From contig CABUBX010000068.1 in assembly GCA_902489925.1 (NCBI GenBank), positions 1-11,301 of the forward strand: a stretch of 11,301 bases of DNA, written 5' to 3'. The position numbers were made by a program, and so were the translations under genes. Within the stretch, counting starts at the first letter, position 1, and every line of letters starts with the position of its first letter. The stretch comes from an uncultured Lachnospiraceae bacterium. GTDB lineage: Bacteria; Bacillota; Clostridia; Lachnospirales; Lachnospiraceae. The notes below the pieces were generated by a model. It worked only from the letters and a program-made list of their open reading frames with translations, did not search any database and was not told the DNA's origin. Positions 1 through 6,120 of this stretch are shown here, one piece after another.

Positions 1-795
1 GTTTTGACAGACCATACGCCGGGCTTTGGCAGCGCCGCAAAATATGTCGCATCCACAGTTCGCGAAATCGGTATTGATGCTTCGATTTACAACACTAAAT
101 CCGTAACCATTGTTGAAATTATGGGACGTCATGCTGGATGGCTTACAGCGGCCTCTGCACTTGCAAGACAATTTAAAACTGATAATCCTGTACTTATATA
201 TCTTCCGGAAGTTGATTTTGATGAAGATACCTTCATTACCCAGATTGAAAAAGCTTTTGAAACTAAGCGAAATCTCGTTGTCTGTGTCTCCGAAGGTATT
301 CATGACGCTTCCAAAAAGTTTATATGTGAATACGGCAGCAGTGTCGGTACAGATAACTTCGGTCACAAAATGCTTGCCGGCTGCGGCAAATATCTTGAAA
401 ACCTTGTTAAAAGCCGCTTAGGTGTTAAGGTTCGTTCTGTCGAATTAAATGTTACACAGCGCGCTTCTTCTGCTCAGATTTCTAATACAGACCTCCTTGA
501 GGCAATTGAAGCCGGAAGTTATGCCGTTATTTCCGCCCTAAACGGCCATACAGGAAAGATGGCAGCCTTTGAACGTATAAGTGACAATCCATATAAGATG
601 CGCTGCACATTAAAAGATGTCAATGATATCTGCAACAAAGAAAAAACCGTACCGTTAGAATGGATTACAGAAAACAAGGCCGATGTTACAGAGGATTTCA
701 TAAATTACGCAGCACCGCTTATTGCCGGAAAAATTCATGTTCCTGAAGAAAACGGTCTTCCAAAATTTGTTTACAGAAAAGAATTTGCAAAATAG
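1..795 (+). CDS. pfkA: 6-phosphofructokinase, C-terminal part (5' end cut by window edge)
   Basis: Phosphorylates fructose 6-phosphate to fructose 1,6-bisphosphate in cytosolic glycolysis. The 264 visible residues begin mid-protein at VLTDHTPGFGSAAK, the segment just after the TIDND catalytic motif of the family. Visible family marks are MGRHAGWLTA (substrate-binding MGR, about residues 40-49 of the fragment), VSEGI near 98 and a basic ELNVTQR segment near 150. The MGRHAGWLTAA form and the C-terminal length fit the longer PFK clade that contains many PPi-dependent enzymes. The residues that decide ATP versus PPi use (GGDD/GGGT loop and the residue after TIDND) lie outside the window, so the phosphoryl donor is unresolved. 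The reading frame is open from base 1, so the TTG at position 4 is not a start. It is convergent with all other genes here and ends before a shared hairpin. Confidence 0.9.
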   Translation, partial: VLTDHTPGFGSAAKYVASTVREIGIDASIYNTKSVTIVEIMGRHAGWLTAASALARQFKTDNPVLIYLPEVDFDEDTFITQIEKAFETKRNLVVCVSEGIHDASKKFICEYGSSVGTDNFGHKMLAGCGKYLENLVKSRLGVKVRSVELNVTQRASSAQISNTDLLEAIEAGSYAVISALNGHTGKMAAFERISDNPYKMRCTLKDVNDICNKEKTVPLEWITENKADVTEDFINYAAPLIAGKIHVPEENGLPKFVYRKEFAK

Positions 796-816
796 TACAT
801 ACGACTTTCAGTCAAA

Positions 817-852
817 GCAAATGGGACGAGATTAAAATCCCGTCCCATTTGC
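817..852. terminator. Bidirectional hairpin between pfkA and the convergent broken gene
   Basis: A perfect 12-bp inverted repeat (817-828 with 841-852, core ATGGGACG/CGTCCCAT) lies 22 bases after the pfkA stop. The loop can add GAT/ATC pairing after one A-C mismatch. The U-tract is weak on both strands, so termination efficiency is uncertain. The minus-strand gene ends inside it: its last codons (KANGTGF) and its TAA at 832-834 are formed by the hairpin. Confidence 0.6.
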
Positions 853-1335
853 CTTAATATTAAAACTTCCCTTATGTTCATCTGCATCGATATATACAAC
901 AACCTTTTCAGATGCAGCTACATCCAAAGATAATGTCTGGATATTATCTTTATTAAAAATGGAATTGCCATCTTTATCTTTCATTTCTATAGAAATACTG
1001 CCATCTTCTGTAACAACCTCCACATGAAGTGACTTCTGTTCATCTTCCAAACGAATTGTATGCTTCATCTTTCCATCCAGCATTACATAACTCGCCGACC
1101 AATTTTGACCTATATCATTACCGACATAGCCAATACGAACTGCATTCCACAATCAACAACTCCCGGTTAAAAGTTGTCGCGTCTGTTGCTATATGACCGC
1201 CCTTTTCGCCCCATGGCCTCCAACGCAGCTTTCCAATGGCATAATTAAGATTTATATTTTTATAGAACAGCCCGTATCCCATATTTCCTGTAATGACAAC
1301 AAGCCCCCAAAAAAACGATAATATTTTTTCCTCAT
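832..1335 (-). pseudogene. Frameshifted PadR-coupled protein with one N-terminal membrane segment
   Basis: I do not recognise a named family. An excellent Shine-Dalgarno (AGGAGG, 1345-1350) sits 9 bases before ATG 1333-1335, which overlaps the padR stop as ATGA, so the gene is translationally coupled to padR. That frame stops after 27 codons. From about 1323 the +1 neighbouring frame reads a plausible protein: a hydrophobic segment (LSFFWGLVVITGN) followed by YKNINLNYAIGKLRWRPWG and ending near TTFNREL. It then stops, and the original frame carries a convincing 106-residue C-terminal part (WNAVRIGYVGNDIGQNW..., ADEHKGSF). Adding one A to the A-run at 1324-1329 and removing the A at 1153 restores a 167-residue protein: one membrane anchor and an extracytoplasmic beta-rich domain. 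The TTG at 1152 has no good ribosome site, so the C-terminal piece is unlikely to be a separate gene. Sequencing error remains possible. Confidence 0.7.
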
Positions 1336-1658
1336 GTTGGATTACCTCCTATAATGTCATTTGCTGTTTTTATAAGCGCTTTAAGCCGAGACAATTCTGC
1401 TTTTGCAATTTCTTTGCCTTGTGGTGTAATAATATATTCCTTTTTTCGTCCCCCGCTGTCACCGCACGGCAAAATCCACCCCTTTTCCTGCAATGAATTT
1501 AACGCACCATACAAAGTCCCTGCCCCCAATGAAAGTCGTCCGTTTGTTTTTTCTTCGATAAACTGCATCACAGCATATCCATGCTTTGGCATATAAAGAG
1601 AAAGCAAAATATAAAAGGTTACTTCCGTAAGTGCGCCTCCTTTTACATTATCTCTCAC
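1332..1658 (-). CDS. PadR family transcriptional regulator
   Basis: A small DNA-binding repressor, 108 residues, the usual length of the short PadR subfamily. The winged-helix shows the family pattern: GALTEVTFYILLSLYMPKHGYAVMQFIEE (roughly residues 8-36), then GAGTLYGALNSLQEKGWI (about 46-63), then the wing with RKKEYIITPQGKEI (about 71-84). The TLYGAL recognition helix and the YxITPxG wing are diagnostic. The C-terminal helix is short. The start is GTG at 1656-1658, with GGAGGG 7 bases upstream; an ATG 7 bases earlier is in another frame and stops at once. It has its own promoter overlapped by a palindrome, which suggests autorepression. Its stop overlaps the start of the broken downstream gene, which was presumably its co-regulated partner. 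The ligand is unknown. Confidence 0.9.
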   Translation of the reverse strand: MRDNVKGGALTEVTFYILLSLYMPKHGYAVMQFIEEKTNGRLSLGAGTLYGALNSLQEKGWILPCGDSGGRKKEYIITPQGKEIAKAELSRLKALIKTANDIIGGNPT

Positions 1659-1673
1659 GTTTCATCCCTCCAA

Positions 1674-1723
1674 TATTACGTTTACTGTAATATACCTATA
1701 TCACTAAACGTAATAGTTGTCAA
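1674..1723 (-). promoter_or_regulatory. padR promoter with overlapping palindromic operator
   Basis: On the minus strand TTGACA (1718-1723) is followed after 17 bases by TATAGG (1695-1700), a good -35 and a moderate -10. A perfect 11-bp inverted repeat, TATTACGTTTA (1674-1684) and TAAACGTAATA (1705-1715), brackets the -10 box: one arm lies in the -35/-10 spacer and the other just after the expected start of transcription. This is where a repressor would act, and the adjacent PadR is the obvious candidate. The promoter is seen directly; the operator role is inferred. Confidence 0.65.
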
Positions 1724-1745
1724 CACCGAAAGTTCTTCCTGTAAG

Positions 1746-1788
1746 ACAAAAAAATACTGCATATGCGCCAAGCGCATATGCAGTATTT
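1746..1788 (-). terminator. Intrinsic terminator after rsfS
   Basis: A 17-bp perfect stem (1752-1768 with 1772-1788; arm core ACTGCATATGCGC) with a 3-base loop is followed on the minus strand by a run of seven T (1748-1754, overlapping the base of the stem). The rsfS stop codon (1787-1789) touches the first stem base. This is the strongest terminator in the window and closes the long ribosome-assembly operon just before the padR promoter. Confidence 0.92.
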
Positions 1789-2143
1789 ATTCAGACAATT
1801 CCTCAAGAGCAATCGTTTTTCCATCTCGCCATATTCTTTCAAGATCATAAAACAATCTGTCTTCCTCTGAAAAAATATGGATAATAATGTCCTGATAATC
1901 CATCAATATCCAGTTTGCTGAGCGGTAGCCTTCAACCTGACGCGGATTATATCCCGCCTTTCCAAGCATTTCCTCCGCATTATCCGCAAGCGCCTGAACC
2001 TGGTTTTTATTGCTTCCGCTGACAATTATGAAGTAATCTGCCATAACACTGACATCTTTAATATCAATAACCTTTAAGTCTATCGCCTTTTTATCCTGAA
2101 GCGCTTCAACAGCAATTGCCGCCATCTTTCTTGAATCATTCAT
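1787..2143 (-). CDS. rsfS: Ribosome silencing factor RsfS
   Basis: RsfS (Iojap/YbeB/DUF143 family) binds ribosomal protein L14 on the 50S subunit and blocks joining with the 30S subunit, lowering translation in starvation or stationary phase. The 118-residue protein is of normal length. Family marks are DIKDVSVMADYFIIVSGSN (about 27-45), the helix QVQALADNAEE, and the C-terminal signature WILMDYQDIIIHIF (about 78-91) followed by RLFYDLERIWRDG. The ATG at 2143 has AAGGAGA about 7 bases upstream and overlaps the end of the nadD-yqeK fusion by 8 bases (ATGAATGA), indicating translational coupling. It is the last gene of its operon, directly followed by a terminator. The placement after yqeK is the common Firmicutes order. 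Confidence 0.96.
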   Translation of the reverse strand: MNDSRKMAAIAVEALQDKKAIDLKVIDIKDVSVMADYFIIVSGSNKNQVQALADNAEEMLGKAGYNPRQVEGYRSANWILMDYQDIIIHIFSEEDRLFYDLERIWRDGKTIALEELSE

Positions 2144-3386
2144 CCGCGTTTCTCCTTACTAAATCCTTGTAATAATTAAATGTAACCTCTGTTTGTTCAT
2201 CGACCGCCTGCTTCTTTCTATATAAATAAGCAAGCGTCTGTTTCAAAATAAGATACACAGCCTCATCAATATTTTCAAAGCTCTTTTTCCTAAGCTGCTC
2301 TAAATTTGGTGCCTGATTGCGGCTCGGCTCAATATAATCTGCCACAAACACAATTTTTTCCAAAAGCGTCATTGCCGGTTTTCCTGTCGTATGACAACAA
2401 ATTGCATCCAGTATTTCCCGGTCATTTACACCATATTTTTCCGACGCCAAATAGGCACCGACTTTTGCATGAAGCAGATATGGGCTCTTTTGCTCGGCTG
2501 CCGTAATGACAATACCATGCCGCTCACACGTTTTAATCAGCTTATCCGCCGTCATATGCTTGGCACAGTCATGGAGAAGTCCTGCCATCAACGCTTTATT
2601 CATATCTGCACCGTAGCGCATCGCCAACGACGCACTTGTGTACTGGACACCGAGAATATGCAAAAATCTGCGCTCTGTCTGCTTCTTTCTTAACTGATTT
2701 TGTATTTCCACAACATTCATACGGTCCATCTGCATTGATGTGTCCCCTCCTTCCTCTGGAGTTAAATATAATTTATTTGTCTGAATATAGTTTCTGACAT
2801 CCTCCGGAACAAAATACCGGATTGTTTCTCCCTTTGCCACTCTTTCTCTGATAATCGTCGATGATATTTCCATTCTCGGTGCATGAAGCATAGAAATCGC
2901 AGCACCTTCATATTTTTCTGTGAGATAATCCGCCTGAAGCTGAAGTCGTTTTAAGTCATCATCATCCCTTGAAGCCACAAGGATATGGGCATCCCGGATA
3001 ACTTTTTCAGGGCAATGCCATGTCTCAATAGCCATCAGCGAATCGCCGCCCATAATCAAATAAATCTCAGCCTTAGGATAAAGCTTTAAAAACGTTTCCA
3101 ATGTATCCGACGTATAGGATATGCCCTGTTTTTTTATTTCATAATCACACGGGATAAAGTAGGGCACATCCCGCACAGCTTCCTCGACCATGGCCATACG
3201 TACTTCATCCGCTAAAATCTGTTCCTTGTCTGCTTCGGTCTGTTTGTGCGGCGGAATATGCGCAGGTATAAAAAATATTTTATTAAGACCGTATTCATAA
3301 AAAGCATTTTCGGCAATCATCAAATGCCCTGTATGCACAGGATTGAAGGTACCTCCGAATATACCTATCTTTTCCGGACAATCCAC
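2136..3386 (-). CDS. nadD: Fused nicotinate-nucleotide adenylyltransferase (NadD) and YqeK-type HD phosphohydrolase
   Basis: Two enzymes in one frame. Numbering counts from an upstream GTG at 3395, giving 419 residues. The NadD part (about 9-208) makes deamido-NAD from nicotinate mononucleotide and ATP; it has GGTFNPVHTGH (14-24) and the second nucleotidyltransferase motif ISSTIIRER (177-185). The YqeK part (about 223-419) is an HD-superfamily hydrolase of the symmetrical Ap4A hydrolase type, with H246, HD at 275-276, H309, H335 and D353 as likely metal ligands. I prefer the start at GTG 3384-3386, because GAGGTGA (3392-3398) is spaced properly for it and too close for 3395. The two parts meet at residues 209-222, where a perfect Shine-Dalgarno and ATG (2733-2735) remain, so separate YqeK could also be made. 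The gene lies 2-11 bases after yhbY and overlaps rsfS. Confidence 0.95.
   Translation of the reverse strand: MDCPEKIGIFGGTFNPVHTGHLMIAENAFYEYGLNKIFFIPAHIPPHKQTEADKEQILADEVRMAMVEEAVRDVPYFIPCDYEIKKQGISYTSDTLETFLKLYPKAEIYLIMGGDSLMAIETWHCPEKVIRDAHILVASRDDDDLKRLQLQADYLTEKYEGAAISMLHAPRMEISSTIIRERVAKGETIRYFVPEDVRNYIQTNKLYLTPEEGGDTSMQMDRMNVVEIQNQLRKKQTERRFLHILGVQYTSASLAMRYGADMNKALMAGLLHDCAKHMTADKLIKTCERHGIVITAAEQKSPYLLHAKVGAYLASEKYGVNDREILDAICCHTTGKPAMTLLEKIVFVADYIEPSRNQAPNLEQLRKKSFENIDEAVYLILKQTLAYLYRKKQAVDEQTEVTFNYYKDLVRRNADE
2733..2752 (-). promoter_or_regulatory. Internal ribosome binding site and ATG at the nadD/yqeK junction
   Basis: Inside the fusion, AAGGAGGGG (2744-2752) stands 8 bases before ATG 2733-2735 (residue 221), in frame with the YqeK domain. 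From there the product would be 199 residues, about the normal length of free-standing YqeK, and MQMDR at its start resembles typical YqeK N-termini. This looks like the retained start signal of a once separate yqeK. Whether it is used is not shown by the sequence. Confidence 0.6.
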
Positions 3387-3397
3387 GCTTATCACCT

Positions 3398-3694
3398 CTA
3401 TGGCAGAATAATTTTCTTCTTATTATCCTTGCCTTCTTTATAAAGAACAATTTTTTTGCCAATCACCTGAACAACCTCTGAGCGTGTTCTCTCTGACAAA
3501 TAGCGAGCCAATTCCTTAGGGTCATCCAGACAATTTTGAAGCACCGAAATTTTAATAAGTTCTCTCGCTTCAAGCGCTTCCGCAACAGCCGCTGTAAATT
3601 CCGGTGTCAGTGAGCTCTTGCCAATCTGAAAAATAGGCTCAATATTCATTGCAAGGCTTTTTAAATAAGCTCTTTGTTTGCTTGTTTTAATCAT
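3398..3694 (-). CDS. yhbY: YhbY-family (CRM domain) RNA-binding protein
   Basis: A single-domain CRM/CRS1-YhbY RNA-binding protein associated with pre-50S ribosomal particles. The 98-residue product is full length: TSKQRAYLKSLAMNIEPIFQIGK (about 4-26), ALEARELIKISVLQN (about 40-54) and EVVQVIGKKIVLYKEGKDN (about 73-91) match the family closely. One oddity: the RNA-contacting GxxG loop, usually GK-x-G, reads GKSS (25-28), so the second glycine is missing. ATG at 3694 is preceded by GGAGG (3700-3704) at 5 bases. It lies 12 bases after obgE and runs directly into nadD-yqeK, so the three are one transcription unit concerned mainly with ribosome assembly. Confidence 0.95.
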   Translation of the reverse strand: MIKTSKQRAYLKSLAMNIEPIFQIGKSSLTPEFTAAVAEALEARELIKISVLQNCLDDPKELARYLSERTRSEVVQVIGKKIVLYKEGKDNKKKIILP

Positions 3695-3706
3695 TGTATC
3701 CTCCGT

Positions 3707-4993
3707 TTATTTATAATAATCAAATTCAAGCGCATACATACGCACTGTATCGCCTTCCTTAATACCTTTTGCCTCAAGTTCATCTAAAATGCCGTTATCG
3801 CGCATAAACTTCTGGAAGAAGTCAAATCCCTTTTCCGACTCAAGATTTGTATAACCAAGCATTCTTTCGATTCTTGGACCTTCGACGACAAAAGCACCGT
3901 CTTCCTCGTCAATCGTCACTGTATACGGTTCTTCAGCCTCCACAGTTTCAGGGAAAAACTCCCTTTCAAACACAGTCGGTTCTTCTTTAATCTCATCAAG
4001 CATCCCGCGGACACAGTATAAAAGCTCTTTTAAGCCTTTACCGCTGACTGCAGAGATAGGAAATACTTTAATTCCCTGAGGTTCAAATTCCTCTTTTAAA
4101 AGCGTAATTGCATCATCATTTTCGCCTTCATAGAGCGCATCAATCTTATTTGCCGCAATCACCTGAGGGCGCTTTGCAAGCTCAGGATTATAACTTTCAA
4201 GTTCTTTGTTTATTGTATGAATATCTACAATCGGGTCGCGTCCCTCAACACTGGCTGCATCCACAATATGAATAATGACCTTTGTACGCTCGATATGGCG
4301 TAAAAATTCATGTCCGAGACCGATGCCTTCTGATGCACCTTCAATAATTCCCGGAATATCCGCAATCACAAAACCTTTGCCGCCGTCCAAATCAACAACG
4401 CCAAGATTCGGATTCAGCGTTGTAAAATGATAATTCGCAATCTTTGGTTTTGCATTCGTCACTCTCGATAAAAATGTTGATTTGCCAACGTTCGGAAAAC
4501 CTACAAGCCCAACATCCGCAATCACTTTAAGCTCGAGCATCACATAAAGTTCCTGACATTTTTGACCGGGCTGTGCATACTTTGGCGCCTGCATTGTCGG
4601 TGTGGCATAATTCATATTTCCCTTACCGCCGCGGCCGCCTTTCAAAATAATCTGGCGCTTATTATTATGCGACATATCCGCAATCACAAGACCTGTCTCG
4701 GCATCTTTAATCACTGTTCCCTCGGGCACTTTAATGACAAGGTCATCTCCGTCTGCACCGTGACAGCGACGCTTGTTGCCCGGTTCACCGTCCCCGGCAC
4801 AGTATTTTTTATTATTCCTAAAATCCATCAGTGTATTAAGGCCTTCATCAACTTCAAAAATAATATCTCCGCCTCTGCCGCCGTCACCGCCGTCCGGTCC
4901 GCCTGCTGGTACAAAAAGTTCACGTCTGAAACTGACATGTCCGTCACCGCCCTTGCCTGAACGGATATATATCTTCACTTTATCTACAAACAT
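3707..4993 (-). CDS. obgE: Obg-family GTPase (CgtA/ObgE), 50S assembly factor
   Basis: An essential GTPase that binds the 50S subunit late in assembly and links GTP/ppGpp levels to ribosome production. The 428 residues contain all three family domains. The glycine-rich Obg fold covers 1-158 (SGKGGDGHVSFRRE, GGPDGGDGGRGG). The G domain has GFPNVGKST (165-173), FTT (190-192), DIPG (212-215), NKID (282-285) and SAVSGKG (314-320). The C-terminal OCT domain covers about 355-428 and ends in the usual VRMYALEFDYY form. All nucleotide-binding motifs are intact. ATG at 4993 has AGAGGTG 5 bases upstream. The gene follows rpmA after 78 bases that hold a hairpin, so its expression may be set partly by read-through. 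It is followed closely by yhbY. Confidence 0.98.
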   Translation of the reverse strand: MFVDKVKIYIRSGKGGDGHVSFRRELFVPAGGPDGGDGGRGGDIIFEVDEGLNTLMDFRNNKKYCAGDGEPGNKRRCHGADGDDLVIKVPEGTVIKDAETGLVIADMSHNNKRQIILKGGRGGKGNMNYATPTMQAPKYAQPGQKCQELYVMLELKVIADVGLVGFPNVGKSTFLSRVTNAKPKIANYHFTTLNPNLGVVDLDGGKGFVIADIPGIIEGASEGIGLGHEFLRHIERTKVIIHIVDAASVEGRDPIVDIHTINKELESYNPELAKRPQVIAANKIDALYEGENDDAITLLKEEFEPQGIKVFPISAVSGKGLKELLYCVRGMLDEIKEEPTVFEREFFPETVEAEEPYTVTIDEEDGAFVVEGPRIERMLGYTNLESEKGFDFFQKFMRDNGILDELEAKGIKEGDTVRMYALEFDYYK

Positions 4994-5023
4994 CTTTTCA
5001 CCTCTTTTACATCTCTAATTTCT

Positions 5024-5063
5024 AAAAGAGCGACTTCAAATTACTGGAATCTGAAGTCGCTCT
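5024..5063 (-). terminator. Hairpin (attenuator or weak terminator) between rpmA and obgE
   Basis: A perfect 12-bp inverted repeat, AGAGCGACTTCA (5027-5038) with TGAAGTCGCTCT (5052-5063), has a 13-base loop and is followed on the minus strand by only four T before TAGAAATT. It begins 8 bases after the rpmA stop. I saw no good promoter between it and obgE, so it probably reduces rather than ends transcription, giving more ribosomal protein than Obg. It could also protect the 3' end of the mRNA. Confidence 0.65.
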
Positions 5064-5071
5064 CGTAAATT

Positions 5072-5362
5072 TTATTCGTTCACTACTACTGGATAAACAG
5101 AAGCCTGCTTCTTGTCTCTGCCTTTTCTTTCAAATCTTAAAACACCGTCTACTAAAGCGAATAATGTATCATCACCGCCGCGTCCAACGTTAACACCTGG
5201 ATGGATTTTAGTACCACGCTGTCTGTAAAGAATGTTTCCGGCTTTTACAAACTGTCCGTCAGCTCTTTTTGCACCAAGTCTTTTAGATTCGGAATCTCTG
5301 CCGTTCTTTGTAGAACCAACACCCTTTTTGTGAGCGAAAAACTGAAGGTTCATTCTTAACAT
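5072..5362 (-). CDS. rpmA: 50S ribosomal protein L27
   Basis: L27 reaches the peptidyl transferase centre of the ribosome with its N-terminal tail. The 96-residue protein shows the family core: KKGVGSTKNGRDSESKRLGAKR (about 12-33) and the TKIHPGVNVGRGGDDTLFA stretch. It begins with MLRMNLQFF before AHKKG: this is the Firmicutes-type extension, removed by the protease Prp after the FF (after residue 9), which exposes the functional tail. Prp is encoded immediately upstream. Start ATG 5362 has AGGAGG 8 bases upstream, inside the end of prp, with a 3-base gap between the genes. The methionine at position 4 is badly spaced for a start. Expression should follow the rplU promoter and leader. Confidence 0.98.
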   Translation of the reverse strand: MLRMNLQFFAHKKGVGSTKNGRDSESKRLGAKRADGQFVKAGNILYRQRGTKIHPGVNVGRGGDDTLFALVDGVLRFERKGRDKKQASVYPVVVNE

Positions 5363-5365
5363 TGC

Positions 5366-5695
5366 CTACACCTCCTTGATTTTCAAATGTATATAAGCAT
5401 TATCATATTCTTTTTGTATCGTTTCTAAACCAAGAACCATTGCATTCATCAGTAATTCAGTCTCATGACTGATTTTGCCGTCAAAAATCACTTCAATAAA
5501 TCCGCCATCTTCTTCGGCATTTACTTTCATAGAATCTTTTGTAAAAGCTTCTATAGAATTAATTGTATTGAGTATAAGCACTGATACTGCACTGCATACA
5601 ATGTCATGTCCATACTCGTCATACTCAGCATGTCCTAATGATTTAAAGCCCTTATAGATACCATGGCTGTCTTTAAAAACTGCTACATTAATCAT
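5366..5695 (-). CDS. prp: Ribosomal-processing cysteine protease Prp
   Basis: Prp (formerly YsxB, DUF464 family) cleaves the N-terminal extension of ribosomal protein L27 before or during its assembly into the ribosome. The 109-residue protein is full length. The catalytic histidine and cysteine are in place: LGHAEY with H22, and GHDIVCSAVSVL with C34. These positions equal the known catalytic pair in the Staphylococcus aureus enzyme. The substrate is the next gene, rpmA, whose product carries the matching NLQFF/A site. ATG at 5695 follows rplU by 11 bases and has only a weak GGTGAT ribosome site, so it is probably made in much lower amounts than L21 and L27, as fits an enzyme between two structural proteins. 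Confidence 0.95.
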   Translation of the reverse strand: MINVAVFKDSHGIYKGFKSLGHAEYDEYGHDIVCSAVSVLILNTINSIEAFTKDSMKVNAEEDGGFIEVIFDGKISHETELLMNAMVLGLETIQKEYDNAYIHLKIKEV

Positions 5696-5706
5696 AGCAT
5701 CACCGA

Positions 5707-6015
5707 TTAAGCGTTAATTTTTTCAATCTTAACCTGTGTATACTGCTGTCTGTGGCCGTTTTTCTTGTGGTAGCCTGTTTTTCTCTTATATTTGTAAACG
5801 ATAACTTTTTTAGACTTGCCTTCTTTAACAACATTAGCTGTTACTGTAGCACCTTCAACTGTTGGATTACCAACCTTAACGTCATCACCGCTTACAACAA
5901 GCACCTGGTCAAAAACAACTTCACTGCCGGCTTCAACGCCAAGCTTTTCAACTTTGATAACATCGCCCTCTGCGACTTTGTACTGTTTACCACCTGTTGC
6001 TATAATTGCGTACAT
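5707..6015 (-). CDS. rplU: 50S ribosomal protein L21
   Basis: L21 is a 23S rRNA-binding protein of the large subunit. The 102 residues match the family throughout: MYAIIATGGKQYKV (1-14), GNPTVEGATVTANV (about 49-62) and the rRNA-binding end YKYKRKTGYHKKNGHRQ (about 74-90). It is the first gene of the rplU-prp-rpmA unit. ATG 6013-6015 has GGAGG (6022-6026) 6 bases upstream. Both lie inside one arm of a perfect 15-bp inverted repeat whose other arm is in the promoter. A leader of about 70 bases precedes it and probably mediates autoregulation by L21 or another ribosomal protein. Confidence 0.98.
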   Translation of the reverse strand: MYAIIATGGKQYKVAEGDVIKVEKLGVEAGSEVVFDQVLVVSGDDVKVGNPTVEGATVTANVVKEGKSKKVIVYKYKRKTGYHKKNGHRQQYTQVKIEKINA

Positions 6016-6120
6016 ATGGCACCTCCTATAATCATTACTCGCTAGTTACGGCGGCATTTCTGCGCTTATGCCTCACTATGCGGCACACTTGATTATAATA
6101 CCATTGGAGGTGCCATATGT
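6012..6120. repeat. Perfect 15-bp inverted repeat linking rplU promoter and rplU start site
   Basis: ACATATGGCACCTCC (6012-6026) is the exact reverse complement of 6106-6120. A second pair, TATAATCA (6027-6034) with TGATTATA (6090-6097), continues the match after an 8-base gap on one side. On the minus strand the inner arm is the Shine-Dalgarno plus start codon of rplU and the outer arm is part of the -35/spacer. RNA made from the local promoter lacks the outer arm; RNA reading through from the upstream gene would have both and could hide the start site. Confidence 0.9.
6016..6089 (-). ncRNA. Structured 5' leader of rplU (L21 leader candidate)
   Basis: The untranslated leader of rplU lies between the predicted transcription start (about 6088) and the start codon. 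It can fold a 6-bp hairpin, UGUGCC (6082-6087) with GGCAUA (6067-6072), or a competing 5-bp hairpin that uses the same GGCAU with AUGCC (6053-6057). It also holds two copies of UGCCGC...UAG(U/C)GAG (6072-6085 and 6038-6056). Its place upstream of rplU-prp-rpmA is that of the Rfam L21 leader of Firmicutes, a proposed ribosomal-protein autoregulatory element. I could not compare it with the covariance model, so family membership is inferred from position. Confidence 0.5.

Noticed and set aside
4..795. Phosphofructokinase starting at TTG 4
   Set aside because: The frame is open to base 1 and the sequence begins in the middle of a conserved family motif, so the true start is outside the window.
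832..1152. Separate 106-residue gene starting at TTG 1152
   Set aside because: There is no ribosome site before the TTG, and the upstream sequence in another frame reads as its missing N-terminal part with a coupled start at 1335.
2391..2693. Plus-strand open frames opposite nadD-yqeK
   Set aside because: They are antisense to a well-conserved gene, without ribosome sites or recognisable domains.
4562..5018. Two plus-strand open frames opposite the obgE N-terminus
   Set aside because: They are antisense shadows of the glycine-rich Obg fold, rich in Ser/Pro/Ala, with no ribosome sites and no family likeness.
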